Assembly: GCA_002099365.1 (NCBI GenBank)
Contig: MSED01000009.1
Span: forward strand, 1,302,001-1,366,000
Length of the DNA: 64,000 bases
Source: Phialophora verrucosa
Taxonomy: Eukaryota > Ascomycota > Eurotiomycetes > Chaetothyriales > Herpotrichiellaceae
Reading direction: 5' to 3'
In this document: in pieces, positions 11,387 through 23,781 of the stretch
Layout of the letters: each line of letters starts with the position of its first letter
Numbering within the stretch: position 1 is the stretch's first letter
Translations under genes and position numbers: made by a program
The notes under the pieces: model-generated
What the model was told of the DNA's origin: nothing
What the model saw: the letters and a program-made list of their open reading frames with translations, nothing else
Databases searched by the model: none

Positions 11387-13110
11387 CTTGTGTTTCTGTT
11401 CGGACTGTCGTTCACGTCAGTTGGGTGGTAGGGCCAGAGATATCACGAAGCACATCGGTGCTTGGACGCAGACAGTGCCCCGCTATCAAGGACGTCAGTG
11501 ACAAGCTACCTTTTGAAAGCATATGTGGTACCGGGCAAAGACCGGCTTAAGGATCGTGGTAAGTGCAGACGTCAATCTTCCTTCGTGGTATGGAAAGGAA
11601 GCGCCTTCTTGTAGTGGACGACCAATCAAGCAGATACGATGACAGCTTCCAAAAATAATGAGCTTGATGTTGATTGGCTTCGGGACCGGCTGGACTTTGT
11701 GTACTGGTATAACCTCCTCTGGGAGACTCGTCGCCTGGTCTGGTTGCATTAGCCGCGATCAACACAAGTATGATGATTGGTTGTTGAACTGTTCCATGAC
11801 TTCCAGAAGTGGTCAGGCACACTGTCCCAATATCGTATCTAGGGATAGGAAAGTACGGGAGCCCCTACCGTGCTAGCACATTGCCACAATACTGTGTTAT
11901 GTCAGTGATGATATGATACCACGGTCTGCGAACTTCCGAAACGGGTAATTAAACCATTTCAATTGCTACAAAGGTCAGAACTTAGATCTGGAGAACGGCC
12001 GCGGACCGAACTTTCCCGTAGAGAATGGGGTAGTTGGGCGATCATCTGTGGCATGGCATCTGAACGTGGTAGCTGGATCTCGTCGCTGCGGCTCCGCGAA
12101 AGCGACGTCGACGTCTTCATGGTCACACATCACATCATTACGCGCGTGCCTTGACTCGGCGCAAGATCCTTTGATGCACGCTGCTCGGGTCAAGAACGCT
12201 ATCCCCGAGAGTTGGTATCCAGGCCAAGTCTCAGCGACTCGTACCCCGTACAGATGTCCAAGCATTTTCGACGTCGCTGGCCAATCGATTATAATGACAC
12301 GGCGGAGTAGTCGCTGAGGGAATATTCGCCAAGCCTTCGGCTACTGGAATAAAGGCGCGCTAGACGCATTAAAGCTGGAGAGCCGTTTTGCCAGCTCAGG
12401 CACTGGCTAGTTTCGCGGGAAGGATCCGCACACTCGCTACGACTCGCCCTGCCCGCCTGCCCCTCTGACCTTCGGTCCGTTTTCAGCACCATTCCGACAA
12501 TTTGCCCCTGTGGATTGTTTCTATTTATTCCTGTCATCCAGCCTTGTCCGCTTGCGTCTCCGGAGTCACTCCGTTCAGAATGTTTTGTGAACATGGGTAA
12601 AGGATCGCCTTCTATGCTGAGGAGATGCAGGAATGATGTCGGTCGATCGCTGGCCCGTCAGTTTATCATGGACAAGATAACTCTGTTGCACTTGCCGCGT
12701 CATGGCCATGGCGCATCGGAGAAGGGGATCCTGCGACAGGGGCAGGCTAGTATCTTTAAGGCGAGCCTTGTCCCTTGTCGCGTTCAAGCCCCTTGGCAAG
12801 CCACTCGACACGCAATCCACGTTCTGGCGGTGCAATTTGCCCTGGGTTTCGACGTGTTCTAGCTTTCGGCATACATTGCGCCTCATGTCCAGACGGGAAA
12901 GAGATTAAAAACCCCTTGATCTCCATTCGCGCGTCTCGACCTCATAATCTACAGCCACGCGTCGACTCGAAAAGTACTCGACTCTCGAAGTTCCTCTCAG
13001 GTCCTCTCTGCCACATATAACATATAACCGCGAGCCTCTAACCCCTGCCTGGCTTGCCTCTTTATTGTTCATCACTACGGAGTATCGTCTAGTCCTGCGT
13101 TCGAAACGCG
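11387..13110. other. Intergenic stretch without supported genes
   Basis: 1.7 kb between TYR1 and the DOMON-b561 gene. Open frames here are short, overlap on both strands and show no protein-like composition. It ends with the promoter of the next gene; one TACGGAGTA motif lies at 13076-13084. Confidence 0.5.
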
Positions 13111-14565
13111 ATGGTTCGGACAAGCGTCTTGGCCGGCATGGCCTTTGGTATGGCTTGTGATCCTCTATCGATAGAGCGTTGATCCTGATAAACGATATGT
13201 ATAGTGGCTAGCTCAGCAGCACAATTCGCACAGTTTACGTCCGACAGTTATGCTTTATCGGTCAACGTTCCGTCAGATACCGCCTCGTCGGGGAGTGGCT
13301 CGATCTTCCTCCAAATCAGTGCGCCCAGCGGGACCGAATGGATCGGGTTCGGGCAGGGCTCGCGCATGTCTGGCGCCAACATGCTCGTAGTCTATGCCGC
13401 CGACAGCACAAATGTGACCGTCTCTCCTAGATTAGGTACTGGTCATGTCGAACCCGACTTCAATCCCGACGCGTCTATTTCAGTCCTCGATGGAAGTGGC
13501 ATCACATCAGATGGCACTCTCGTCGCCAACATCCGTTGCGACTCCTGCCTGAGCTGGAATGGAGGCAGCATGAGCGCAACCGACAGCTCAAGCAGTTGGA
13601 TCTTTGCATTCAAAAGCGGAGACGCGATCGACTCGACCGATCAGAGTGCCGATATCTCGCAGCACGACAGCACTGGTACTTTCTCGCTGGATTTGACCCA
13701 AGGTACTGGTGGCAGCTCGTCAAACCCATTTGTGGCGGCGTCGGATTCAAGTCCATCAGCTTCGTCGTCGGCTTCGACAACGCCATCAGCGACTGACTCT
13801 GGCTCTCCATCACAAACAGCGAGTGGAACGCAGTCCACCGAAACAGAGACAGGGACAGCCACCACCAGCACTGTGGCCACAGCCACCGGCCCGGTATCCA
13901 ACCCTATTGCAAGCTCGGACCCTTCGTCATCGAGTGCCACTGTCAGGAGCGGCCCCGATGACAGTGTCCGAATCGGTCACGCCACTATCATGTCTCTGGT
14001 CTTTGTCGTGTTGTTCCCGTTGTCGGCATTGACACTCTACCTGCCATACAACAATAAAGTTCGACACATTCATGCTCCCTTGCAGGTTATCACGATCGTC
14101 CTCATGCTGGTCGGTCTGGGCCTAGGTGTCAAACTCGGAAATCAAGTCAGTAATCTGGACGGCTACCACATGGTCATCGGCTATCTCATCGTCGCTTGGA
14201 TGGTAGTCTTCCAACCGACCCTGGGCCTCCTTCAGCACCTTCACTTCCGGAAAGTCGGCACCCGCAGCATCTCTGGCCACATCCACCGCTGGCTTGGGCG
14301 TGTTGTCATCCTGGTGGCCGTTGTCAATGGCGGCCTTGGCTTCAAGACCGCTGGGGACATCGGCACCGATAACGTGCCCAGCTACTCGGTTGCCATCTAC
14401 AGCGTCTTCGCTGTCGTCATCTTCCTGATCTACATTGCGGTGCTAGTCTGGCCCAACTCGTCGAAGAAGGCAGAGTTCGCTCAACAACTCCCAGGAGAAA
14501 AGCCCCGACCGCGAACGGAGGGCTACGAGATGCACAGTCGCTCGCCTGACGGTGGCCGCTTTTGA
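13111..14565 (+). CDS. Secreted/membrane DOMON-cytochrome b561 protein
   Basis: Exon 1 (13111-13147) encodes the start of a signal peptide, MVRTSVLAGMAF; the intron 13148-13204 leads to exon 2 (13205-14565); 465 residues in frame. Residues about 15-185 form a DOMON domain of the cellobiose-dehydrogenase cytochrome type; the GSRMSGANMLVVYA segment and the later QHDSTG segment are where Met and His haem ligands lie in that family. A Ser/Thr-rich linker (about 185-270) follows. Then five hydrophobic segments carry histidines (RIGHATIM, HMVIGYL, HLHF, HIHRWLGR), as expected for a haem-binding b561 core. Likely role is transmembrane electron transfer to an extracellular acceptor; the substrate is unknown. 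Confidence 0.85.
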
Positions 14566-15863
14566 TCAAGTTCTTGCTCTTTGTCGGGAGCTTCGATAAC
14601 AGAGCGCCAAAAGTTTCAGATAGACGTTGTCTGCTCACGATTTTCATAAACTATTTTGACCGGGAATAAATCATGACTCGATGCGCGATTGGATTGGGAT
14701 TGGGACGACGGTCGCAATTGACGACTGAATGTTATTACTAGAGCAAATGAAGACCTTCAATAACTGCGGCAATCCATTCTTTTGCCGACTTGGTGACCTT
14801 TCGAGTTGAAATCCCTCAACTGGTAAGAAGCGTAAGCAATACAGCGCACAATGACTTAAAACCGACAGTGCTGGTCGAGGATATATGCTTCGGAAGAAGC
14901 ATCCAGCCAAGAACAAGAACAAGAACAAAGCGTAAAGTCAGTGCTGTGCTGAGCTAGACTGTGCTCTGCAGCCGTGCTCTCTCGCTCAAACCGTGCGCAT
15001 TCACTATATCGAAGAGAGGGTCACAGCTTTCGTTCCCTTCTACGAATCTCGCGACTTTCCCCTGGATAATCGCAGGCATGACTGACAGTTGCTCTGCCAT
15101 CAGCAATCCAATTATGGAGGGCACTCGATCATGCAGATGAAATGCAAGCAAGTCGCGCCGACAAACTACACAGCACAGCGACACAATCCATTACGAGTAG
15201 GATACTGTAGACTAAGCAACGCACATGGCCGTGACACAGGAGAAAAGCTTACCGTCCCAAGCTTCGAGTGCTTGGAGCGATCGCCAGTCCCTGTGACGAT
15301 ATCCCGCATGAAACAATCCCACGTCCCCCATGTCCCATCGAATTACATACATGCGCAGTAACGAGTGATTCCCCCGCAAGTTTTCCCGCGTTTCCCCATA
15401 CTGTAATACTGCGCACGCGGACAACTACCGCAAACATGAACCACTGCAGGTCAGATCCGCGTAGGTGGCGCGGGCAGATCATTCACGTTAGAGGTATGGC
15501 GTCGACAAGTTCCCGCGAACACAATAGCCATTGAATGCGGCCGGGTCGTGAGAACGTTACTGGACAGGGCTGCTAGTTCGAGCTTCTCCCGGGGTGATTA
15601 CGCCAGAGTAGCGCGAGGACGGGTACTGTAGCACAGGCGGGGGATGACGTCGTGAGAGATGTGCGTTGATCTACCTGGGTAGGAGAGGATATTAATTAAC
15701 GAGGATGGGTGTTGCGAAAATCATTATATGTGAGCTGCGTGGTTGCGTGCGTCTCATTCGCCTGGTGTCCAGGGCACGGCTCTCGTCTTCTATACGCATC
15801 GTATCGACATTTGAAAACCCCTCCAAGCGACTTCCACAGACGTGATCGAAAGCGACAAAGAAC
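14566..15863. other. Intergenic, promoter side of sugar permease
   Basis: 1.3 kb. The right half contains the GC-rich CreA-like hexamers listed separately. No supported gene or RNA. Confidence 0.45.
15372..15642 (+). promoter_or_regulatory. Cluster of CreA-consensus hexamers (SYGGRG)
   Basis: GCGGGG on the minus strand at 15372-15377, CCGGGG at 15589-15594 and GCGGGG at 15637-15642 match the carbon catabolite repressor consensus SYGGRG, 222-492 bp before the sugar permease ATG. CreA control is common for such permeases. Short GC-rich hexamers are frequent, so this is a candidate only. Confidence 0.3.
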
Positions 15864-18046
15864 ATGGGCTTCCTGAAGCCCAAGCAGCCCTACTTTGGCT
15901 TGAAGGGAGGATGGCTGACTTTCTGGATCTCCGTCGCTTGTGCCACTGATATGACGCTGTGAGACCATCATTAACATCATTCTGACCGCCGAGTCCTCTG
16001 AGGTACTGTACCAGCAGCTAACGAGTCAATCGCGTCAAGGTTCGGCTATGACCAAGGCGTTTTTGGCGGAGTGGTGGTCACGAATGACTTTCTGAAGACC
16101 CACAACTTAGGCGGCGACCAACACACGCAGCTTTTGGGGACCGTTACTGCAATCTATGATATTGGTGAGTATATCCGAGCGGGCGACAACGTCACATCCT
16201 TGGGGACGAGCGTTGCGGTTCTAATAACACGGCGAAACGACCAGGCTGTTTCTTCGGCGCCGTCATCGCCGTCTGGCTCGGCGAGAAGCTGGGGCGACGG
16301 AACTCAGTCCTCGTCGGGACCACCATCATGAGCGGGGGGGCTATTCTGCAGATCTGCTCGTACAGCGTCGCGCAGATGATCGTCGGCCGCATCGTCGCCG
16401 GGATCGGGAACGGCATCAACACGGCCACCGCGCCGGTGTGGCAGACCGAGACGTCGGCCATCAAATGGCGCGGCAAACTCGTCGTCATCGAGTTGATTCT
16501 GAATATCGCCGGCTTCTCCCTCAGCAACTGGGTCACCTATGGGTTTTCCTTCGTCGGCGGGCCCGTGTCCTGGCGTCTGCCCCTTGCGTTCCAATTCCTC
16601 TTCATCGTCATCCTGTTCGCGACCGTGCCGTGGCTGCCGGAGTCTCCGAGGTGAGATTGCGACCATCGAGTTCCCGTTCTGTTCACGTCTCATCTGCTGA
16701 TCATGGGAAGATGGCTCATCGCACACGAATACGAGGATGAGGCATTCAAGATTCTCGCCGACCTCGAGAACAAGGCCGAGGACGACCCCTTCATCATGGC
16801 CCAACACAAGGAGATCGTCTACACCGTGCAGTATGAGCGAGAGCATGCCGTGCGGTGGGTCGACCTTCTTCGCGGTCGCACCGGCGACCAGGCCGGGACG
16901 AAGACCATTCGACGCTTGATCCTCGGGGCTGGGACGCAGGCAATGCAGCAACTCAGCGGCATCAACGTCACGAGCTACTACCTCCCGACCGTGCTCATCA
17001 AGTCCGTCGGCCTGGACGAGAAGATGGCGAGATTGCTTGCCGCGTGCAATAGCGTCTCGTACCTGCTCTTCTCTCTCATCGGGATCCCCAACGTCGAGAG
17101 ATGGGGCCGCAGGAATATGATGATCTTTGCCGCCGCCGGGCAGTCGTTTTGCTACCTCCTCATCACCATCCTCATCCGGTATAACGAGAAGCCGGGCTAC
17201 GCGCACACCCACGAGGTCGCGTCTGCCTCGGTGGCCTTCTTCTTCCTGTACTATGTCTTCTTTGGAATTGGCATGCAAGGGGTCCCTTGGTGTAAGTCAC
17301 GACTGTCAACAGCAAGTTCAGGCGTCCATACTGATAGGCGTTTCCAGTGTATCCTACTGAAATCAACTGTAAGTCAGCTCCATCCCCATGCAATGTATCG
17401 TGGAGACTAGATGTCTATCTGTCTGTCCAACGGGCGGTGTTGCATCCGCTTTTCCTCTGCGTTGGGTTCTGAACGTGTTCTAGCTCTCCCGATGCGAACG
17501 AAAGGCGCCGCCCTGGGGACGGCCACTAACTGGATCTTCAACTTCATGGTCGTGGAAATCACTCCGGTGAGCATCGCACTTTGCAGGGCTGTGTCCGGGA
17601 GAAGTACTTACCGATTTGCTAATTCCGACTCTCGACCATAGATCGGCATTCAAAACCTACACTGGAAATTTTACATCATCTGGACGGTCCTGAACGCCTC
17701 CTTCGTCCCGCTCATGTACTTCTTTTATCCCGAGACTGCTGGACGAAGCCTCGAGGACATCGACGACTACTATCGCTCCAACCCGCCTTTACTCGTGTTC
17801 CGAGACAGGGACGTCACCTCCACCAAGCGACCCGCCAAGTACGCGCAGAGGGAGGAGGAGGAAGTGAGGAGAGCCTCGTCGGTCGATCCGTCGGTCTTTA
17901 GACGAGGAAGTCGTCTGAGCGGCAGCAGTGCACGACAAGTCCAGCTGGCTGCTGCGGTACAGCGACAACGAGAAGAGGAATACGAAGGCAAGACTGAGCA
18001 TGGTGATTACGAGCAGGAGAAGATCTACCACAAGGAGGATGTGTGA
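15864..18046 (+). CDS. MFS sugar/quinate-type permease
   Basis: Seven exons (15864-15958, 16040-16164, 16245-16650, 16711-17291, 17348-17368, 17484-17566, 17642-18046) total 572 codons in frame; one exon is only 21 bp. The protein has twelve hydrophobic segments and sugar-porter marks: FGYDQGVFGG after TM1, GRRNSVLVG between TM2 and TM3, PESPRWLIA after TM6, the QQLSGINVTSYYLPTV segment of TM7, and PETAGRSLEDID after TM12. The C-terminal tail (about 90 residues) is long, basic and Glu/Arg-rich. Plasma-membrane proton-coupled uptake of a sugar or related polyol is expected; the substrate cannot be read from sequence. Confidence 0.9.
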
Positions 18047-18955
18047 TTGATGCACAGAGGAGGGATCATCCATCTCCTGCTCTGATATTAGTTCTTGTGC
18101 TGTGTAGCGCAACGCCTGTGGCCTGCTGAAGTACCGTGTTAGGAATGTCGGAAGGCACAGCGTCAATGGCTGTCAGAATACGGCAGGGAAGTGTTGACTG
18201 AATATAGAACTTCATGGCCGTCCTCTCGTCGGTGACGGTGGAGCAGAGTATGCAATGGCCAGGGTGGCTATTGTGAGAGTCGATAGCACATAAATAGAGG
18301 AGGGTATACGGAGTACTTGTAGGCCGCTATGATACAGAGTGAAGTTGGGTTGAAGAGGGTTTGCGATGAGGTCCTGGAATAACATTTCTCCGATGCTCGG
18401 CCACCTGCAAACCTCTTCCTCCCATCACCAACTGCAGCTTCAATTTCTAACCCCGCAAGATACACACACAGTCAATGTGGAGGCATGGGCATTTCTCTTC
18501 TTGCTCGTGTGCGGCTCAAATCGCCTTGCGGCTATTTGCACAGCATTAGATTGACGATCACTGCCACCCCAAGCTCCACGCGGTGTGCTTGCATATTCAC
18601 CCGCCTGTCTTCCAGGCCACTTCAGGCAGGTCCAGAGAACAGGATGTGGCACGTTTGGCCCTGATGACGAAGCTACGCACTCCCCAGCCATACACGTCAC
18701 GACCGTCGGTCTATGCAGGAACATGCAAGAGAACAGCGGCGGTCGAACGGCCACATCAAGCCGGAGATTTAGCCTAAACTCACGCAACGTTGAGCATACC
18801 CCAGATTCTCCACGGAAGGTTCAACCCAAGAGCCACGGGGACGCACGCATGGCTCTAGGAGCTATATTAAATGTCATGGCCAAGCTTTCCGAAGCTCTCG
18901 CGGTTGCAGGCCAGGACTCGCCAGTAGGTTGACTTGTGTAGGTGAGACGTTCAAA
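18047..18955. other. Intergenic between permease and SGNH hydrolase
   Basis: About 900 bp with no supported gene. It contains a TACGGAGTA copy at 18307-18315 and the presumed promoter of the downstream hydrolase. Confidence 0.45.
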
Positions 18956-20766
18956 ATGGGCGTCCAAGGATTCGGGGTCTCTGCTCTTGTTTTGCTCTTC
19001 ACATACCTCGCAGCCAGCAGCAATGCCCTACCTAGGCCACAGACCAGACAAGCTCTCGTCACTACCCCCAGCATACCAAATGGCCACTGGATCGACACCT
19101 GGGCAGCAATGCCGCAGTTGACAGAGTATACGAATCTTCCTCCGCCTCCATATGTAAGGATCTGAGGACCACGAGCTCCGCTGTCCGGTTCGGGGTCTGA
19201 GTCTACGCACTGACAGTCTTCCTCCACAGAACACCACCACCCAGTTCTACAACAGCACGATCCGCCAGACGTTGCACATGTCGACCGGCGCGGAGCAGAT
19301 CAGAATCCGAATCTCCAACGCCTTCGGTCTCACGGATCTGCCTATCACGGCCATGACTGTTGCTCTGCCCTTCAACGGGTCTTCCGGCGCCAGCGCAATC
19401 CATCCCTCAACGCTCCAGACCGTGACATTCAGTGGTGGAAACCCAGGCATCACCATTCCCAACGGCGCCCTCGCCGTGTCTGATGCCTTGAACTTCCCCG
19501 TCCAGCCCCTGTCCACCATCACTGTGACGCTGTATCTCGCGACCGGGCAGAATGGGACGGCCATCACCAGCCACCCGGGCAGCAGGGCGACTTCGTGGTT
19601 TACCATGGGCAATCAAGTCGGTGCCACGAATCTGACGGGGCCGTTCTTGAACAGTACGGCGCATTGGTAAGACTAGCCACGGTCAAAGTTTGCATTTTGC
19701 GATCGCGTCCCCATTCGCACTGGTTGCCCCTAACATCTATCTCGACAAGGTACTTCCTCTCTGCGGTCGAGGCGTGGTCTCCTCCCGACTACCGGACCTG
19801 GGCCATCATAGGCGACAGCATCACCGACGGCCGTGGCAGCGACACGGACCAGAATAACCGCTGGCCCGACCTGGTGTATGCGCGGATGGTGGCGTCGAAC
19901 TCTTCGGCTCTAAGCTCCATCTCATTCATCAACCAAGCTGCGGGCGGAAACCGAGTTCTTCACGACGGATTGGGGCCAAGTGTCCTTTCGCGCCTCGATC
20001 GTGATGTCCTCTCCCATCCTGCCGTGCGGTGGGTGATGATCTTTGAGGTGAGACGGTGCCCCTGTCCCGAAATCTCGTAAGAGTAGGACCATGAACCACG
20101 GATTTGTGATGCGTGGATGTGAGGATTCCTAAAGGAGATCATCTCCTTTCAGGACTATCAGATTCACGCATGCTTTGAGGATGATTCTCGATTCATGGTC
20201 CAGGGCCCCAGATCTACAATCTGGGGATCAGATATCGAACATGGGACATGGAACATGGGACATGGAACATGGAACATGGAACATGGAACATGGAACATGA
20301 AGAAGCCGATCATAATCACTGACTCTTCCCCTGTGTTTAGGGCGTCAACGACATCGGCACCGCAGACCCCACCCCGTCCAACCAAACCGATACCTACGAC
20401 GCCCTGATCTCGGGGTATATCCAGATCGCGCGGCGCGTGCACGACATGGGTCTCCCCCTCTTCGGCGCGACCATCACGCCCTTCTCGGCCCCGGGCTACA
20501 ACACCACGGCCCAGCCGTATTCGGACCCGCTGCGCGAACAGACCCGGCAGAAAGTCAACGACTTCATCCGCCATTCCGGCACCTTTGACGCCGTCGTCGA
20601 CTTTGACGCCGTGTTGAGGAACGCGAGCTTTCCTAGCCAGTTGGCCGACGACCTGCAAGGCGGCGATTACTTGCATCCCAATGGGGCGGGGTATAAGCTG
20701 GTGGCCGAAGCGTTTGATTTGAGTCTGTTCGAGAAGTTTGAGAGTGGGATTGGGGGGTTTGTGTAG
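18956..20766 (+). CDS. Secreted SGNH/GDSL-family hydrolase
   Basis: Four exons, 18956-19153, 19230-19666, 19750-20047 and 20341-20766, give 452 residues in frame. The N-terminus is a signal peptide (MGVQGFGVSALVLLF followed by AASSNA). The SGNH blocks are present: block I GDSITDGRG with Ser235, the Gly of block II in NQAAGGNR, block III GVND at 312-315, and block V D420-x-x-H423 in DYLHPNG. The N-terminal 200 residues form a beta-rich module (WIDTWAAMPQ) usual in this bacterial/fungal subgroup. Expected to act outside the cell on esters such as acylated polysaccharide; the substrate is unknown. The third intron is 293 bp and holds a minisatellite. Confidence 0.88.
20237..20299 (+). repeat. 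Heptanucleotide minisatellite inside an intron
   Basis: Nine tandem copies of the 7-mer GRACATG (GAACATG or GGACATG) inside intron 3 of the SGNH hydrolase gene. It explains most of the excess length of that intron. Confidence 0.9.
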
Positions 20767-21310
20767 GCTGGGAGGGCAGGGGAGAAGGAGGAGAGGTGGA
20801 GGGAGCAGCATAGGGATCTTTATCGGTGAGAGAGGGTGACATATGTGAATCGAGATCTACGAGAGAGGGTGACATATGGATCTCTACGTCTGAGAGAGGG
20901 TGGCATGAGGATCTCTACATATGAGAGAGGGAGATACATAAGAAATCTCTATATCTCAGAGGCAAGACTCTCCGAGATACATAACATAATCAGTATTAGT
21001 AAAACTAAAACCAAGATATAAAAGGGTACGAGTACATCTAGGACAGAATACAAGCTGGCCGGTAGGTGGTGGCGAGACCAGTCGCCATGTGCTTGGTCGT
21101 GCGAATCCTTGTCTTGGAATACACAGTATACTATTTTCCTACCGGCGTTACTATCACATTTCAATATTCCGTATCGAATACGACGCAGCAGCACCACCGA
21201 CTAAACCTTCTATCATGATTCGGGACACGAAACACAAAACGCCAGTAGCTCCACAGCTCAAAAACCCGACTTTCCACGCAATGATTATCTGAACTTCCCT
21301 CTCCCTGGCA
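20767..21310. other. Intergenic, convergent 3' regions
   Basis: About 540 bp between convergent genes. It holds the 30-33 bp tandem repeat and then AT-rich sequence; no gene is supported. Confidence 0.5.
20826..20960 (+). repeat. Tandem repeat, about four units of 30-33 bp
   Basis: Four imperfect units each beginning with GAGAGAGGG, followed by TGACATATG or a variant and a GATCTCTAC-like end, immediately downstream of the SGNH hydrolase stop. The purine-rich strand is the plus strand. Confidence 0.85.
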
Positions 21311-23025
21311 TCAATCCCGCGGGCTGCCTCCATTGCAATACTCCCACAGCCGACTCAATTGTTTGATTTGTGTTCCATTCGCAATGTTACTGCCCGCGCC
21401 GGATCCTCTGGATCCTCCGACTCGTCCATCTCCCAACCCCTCCACCTGCACGGTATCCCAGCGATCAAAGACGGCCATATCAGCAATCTGGTCCATGAAC
21501 GCATTCCCGGCTCGGACGTGGCCCTTGGAACGATCTCTTGGGTCGACGCCCTCCATCTCGAACAGGTTGTCCAGGTAGTGCTGGTTGAGCATGTGGCCTG
21601 ACGAGGCTCGTTTGAACAGCCGGCCGAAAAATCGGTTGTTCTCCTGCGCGTGCTGGAGATCTCGGCGCTCCATGGGCGTCTGGGGCGACGTGGTCCAGGT
21701 TTGGGATCGTGGGATCGAGGTGGTCTTGAGCTTTGGAGGTTGAGAGGAGGCTGAGGCCGGCCCCTTGGACTTCGCCTTGGCCTGAACGGCGTTGGGGGCT
21801 TTCGGCCCAGGAGGCTGTGGTGTTGGTGGTACATTTCCGTCGAGGAACGCGTTCTGCAGTCTTGCTTGGTCGGGACGGAAGTGTAGGATGCCGAATTTGG
21901 AGACGTAGTCGCCCTCGTTGGCGTAGTGCTCGATGTGCTGTACGATTCTTTGGCTCGTCACGCGGTCTCCGTTGGCGCCGCCGCCGACGCCGCCAGAGTT
22001 TGTCATTGATGCTTCGCGGCGATTCTGTCCAGACGACGACGAGATGATTGGCGCGTTCCAATGGTTTGCCGCGTTGCCAAATGTGTAGATCTCTAGCTTG
22101 CGAAGCTGTTCCGCCGCGACCGTGTCGTAGAGCCAATCCAACACCAGACCACCTTCGATTCCGCCCTGACTGTGCAGGATCAAGACTACCTTGTGGATCT
22201 TGTCGTCGGAGAGGATTTCCAACAGGGCGGCATATGCTGTGCGGATGTCTGTTGTTGCGAAGCTCAGATCTCGCTGGATGATGCATTCGAGGACGTCGAA
22301 GATGATGCCGCGACTGTCAGAGGGTCGAAATTATTAGCTCCGCAATTTGCAGTCCAGCGGCGGATCCTTTAGGAAAGAAGACACATGCAGCTGGCCCGAA
22401 TACTCACGTCTGATTATGGATGCCGAACACTGGACGGCGGAAAGTCATTGCAAGGAGGTCGAGATTCGATTGAAGCCAATGGCTCCTGTCAGTTATTAGT
22501 CCTGCTGATAGGTAACAACAAAGCGATTCGAACGAGGACTAAGGCATGGTAAACCTTCCCGACTTACCCTACAGCAACGCCGTTAATGAAGACCCATTTC
22601 TCACCATCATGCTTTGGCCAGTTTCCTTTGACACAATCAGGGTGTGACTGGAACAGGCCTTGTTGCCGTGGACCATTCAGCAATCCCGTAACCCACTGGT
22701 TCACGACAACGAACCCCGTAATATAGAGAAAATAGAAGACGGGCAACCCAAAAAGCGCCAACGGGATGAGTGATAGGAGGAAGGTGATCTGCGCGATAAT
22801 AAGAACCAGGTGCTGGAAAAGCGCCCATAGATTTGGGCCCGTGAAAGCCAATTCATCCAGCGCCCCTGACCTGGCCGGGAGCAGAGGTATCACGGTACTC
22901 AGCAGACCAGCTGTTATCGGCCACGTGAATGTGATCTGCAGGAAGAGTACCAAGTCGTTGAAGATGAGGAAAAGAGGATTCGCCGTGTAGGGGAGAGGTT
23001 TGGATCTTGACGTCTGGCGCGCCAT
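21311..23025 (-). CDS. Membrane-anchored alpha/beta-hydrolase-like protein
   Basis: Exons 23025-22568, 22485-22408 and 22313-21311 join to 512 residues in frame. Residues about 15-125 contain three or four hydrophobic segments (FLIFNDLVLFLQITFTW, LIIAQITFLLSLIPLALF). They are followed by a soluble region with VVLILHSQGGIEGG, a nucleophile-elbow motif (S in H-S-Q-G-G) preceded by a beta strand, as in serine hydrolases. The C-terminal 200 residues are low-complexity, Pro/Ser/Lys-rich. Fungal homologues are generally unnamed. A lipase-like activity on a membrane is inferred from the elbow; I cannot place the acid and His residues with confidence. Confidence 0.75.
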
Positions 23026-23781
23026 GGTGGTCGTCAACAGTGAGACAACTCTGAAGCAAGAAGGAAGATTGCACCGAGCAGGGCCAGAGGCTGCTTGAAT
23101 AGCAGGCGGATGCTGTTGAATTTGACCGACAGGAACTCCAACGCCGGCTTTAGATCAACCTCGCGCAATCGACATTGGATTTTCACATGCCATTGGAAGA
23201 CGCAAAGGCGGTCTCAAAGAATTATTCGTGTTACACGACGTGAAAGGACAATGGGCAGATGTTCAGCTCAGCACAGGCCGCAGTGTGGCGCGGCTGAATA
23301 CGAGGCTGGGCAGGAGTGACAGGCGAGTAAGGCAACCGGCGAGTCTGACACAAGCATGCCCATCACACTCGGCAGAGGCTTATTGGGAAGCAGGGAGTTG
23401 GCTGCCAATGGACTGTTCCTGCTTGATACATATTTCGAGGTGCAATGTAAAACGTTGATTAAAAGAAGCAACAAGACGGAAGATGAGTGGGGATTAAGCT
23501 GAATCTGGCCACGTATGGAAAGATGTGAGATAGATCTAACAACGAATCTGGAACCGAAAGGCTGAAAGAAAAACGCTCCCAAGTGTTCAGCTCAGGCGGA
23601 CATTGCCTGACAGCAATCGCACATGCTCATCGCTCGGCACGAAGCATGTGAAGATACGTGTCTAGAGATTTTGACGTGCTCGCTGCCGCATACCTCTTCG
23701 TGCGAGTGTGAATACACCTATCAAGAGGTATCCCGAATGCTGTGCGATAGACGTCGACTGCTGTACTTGATTACTGCATCC
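23026..23781. other. Intergenic
   Basis: About 750 bp upstream of the hydrolase-like gene and downstream of the 2OG oxygenase. Nothing recognised beyond presumed regulatory sequence. Confidence 0.4.

Noticed and set aside
21480..22286. Minus-strand open frame of 268 codons
   Set aside because: Alternative frame inside exon 3 of the hydrolase-like gene; the other frame carries the HSQGG elbow and joins to two upstream exons.
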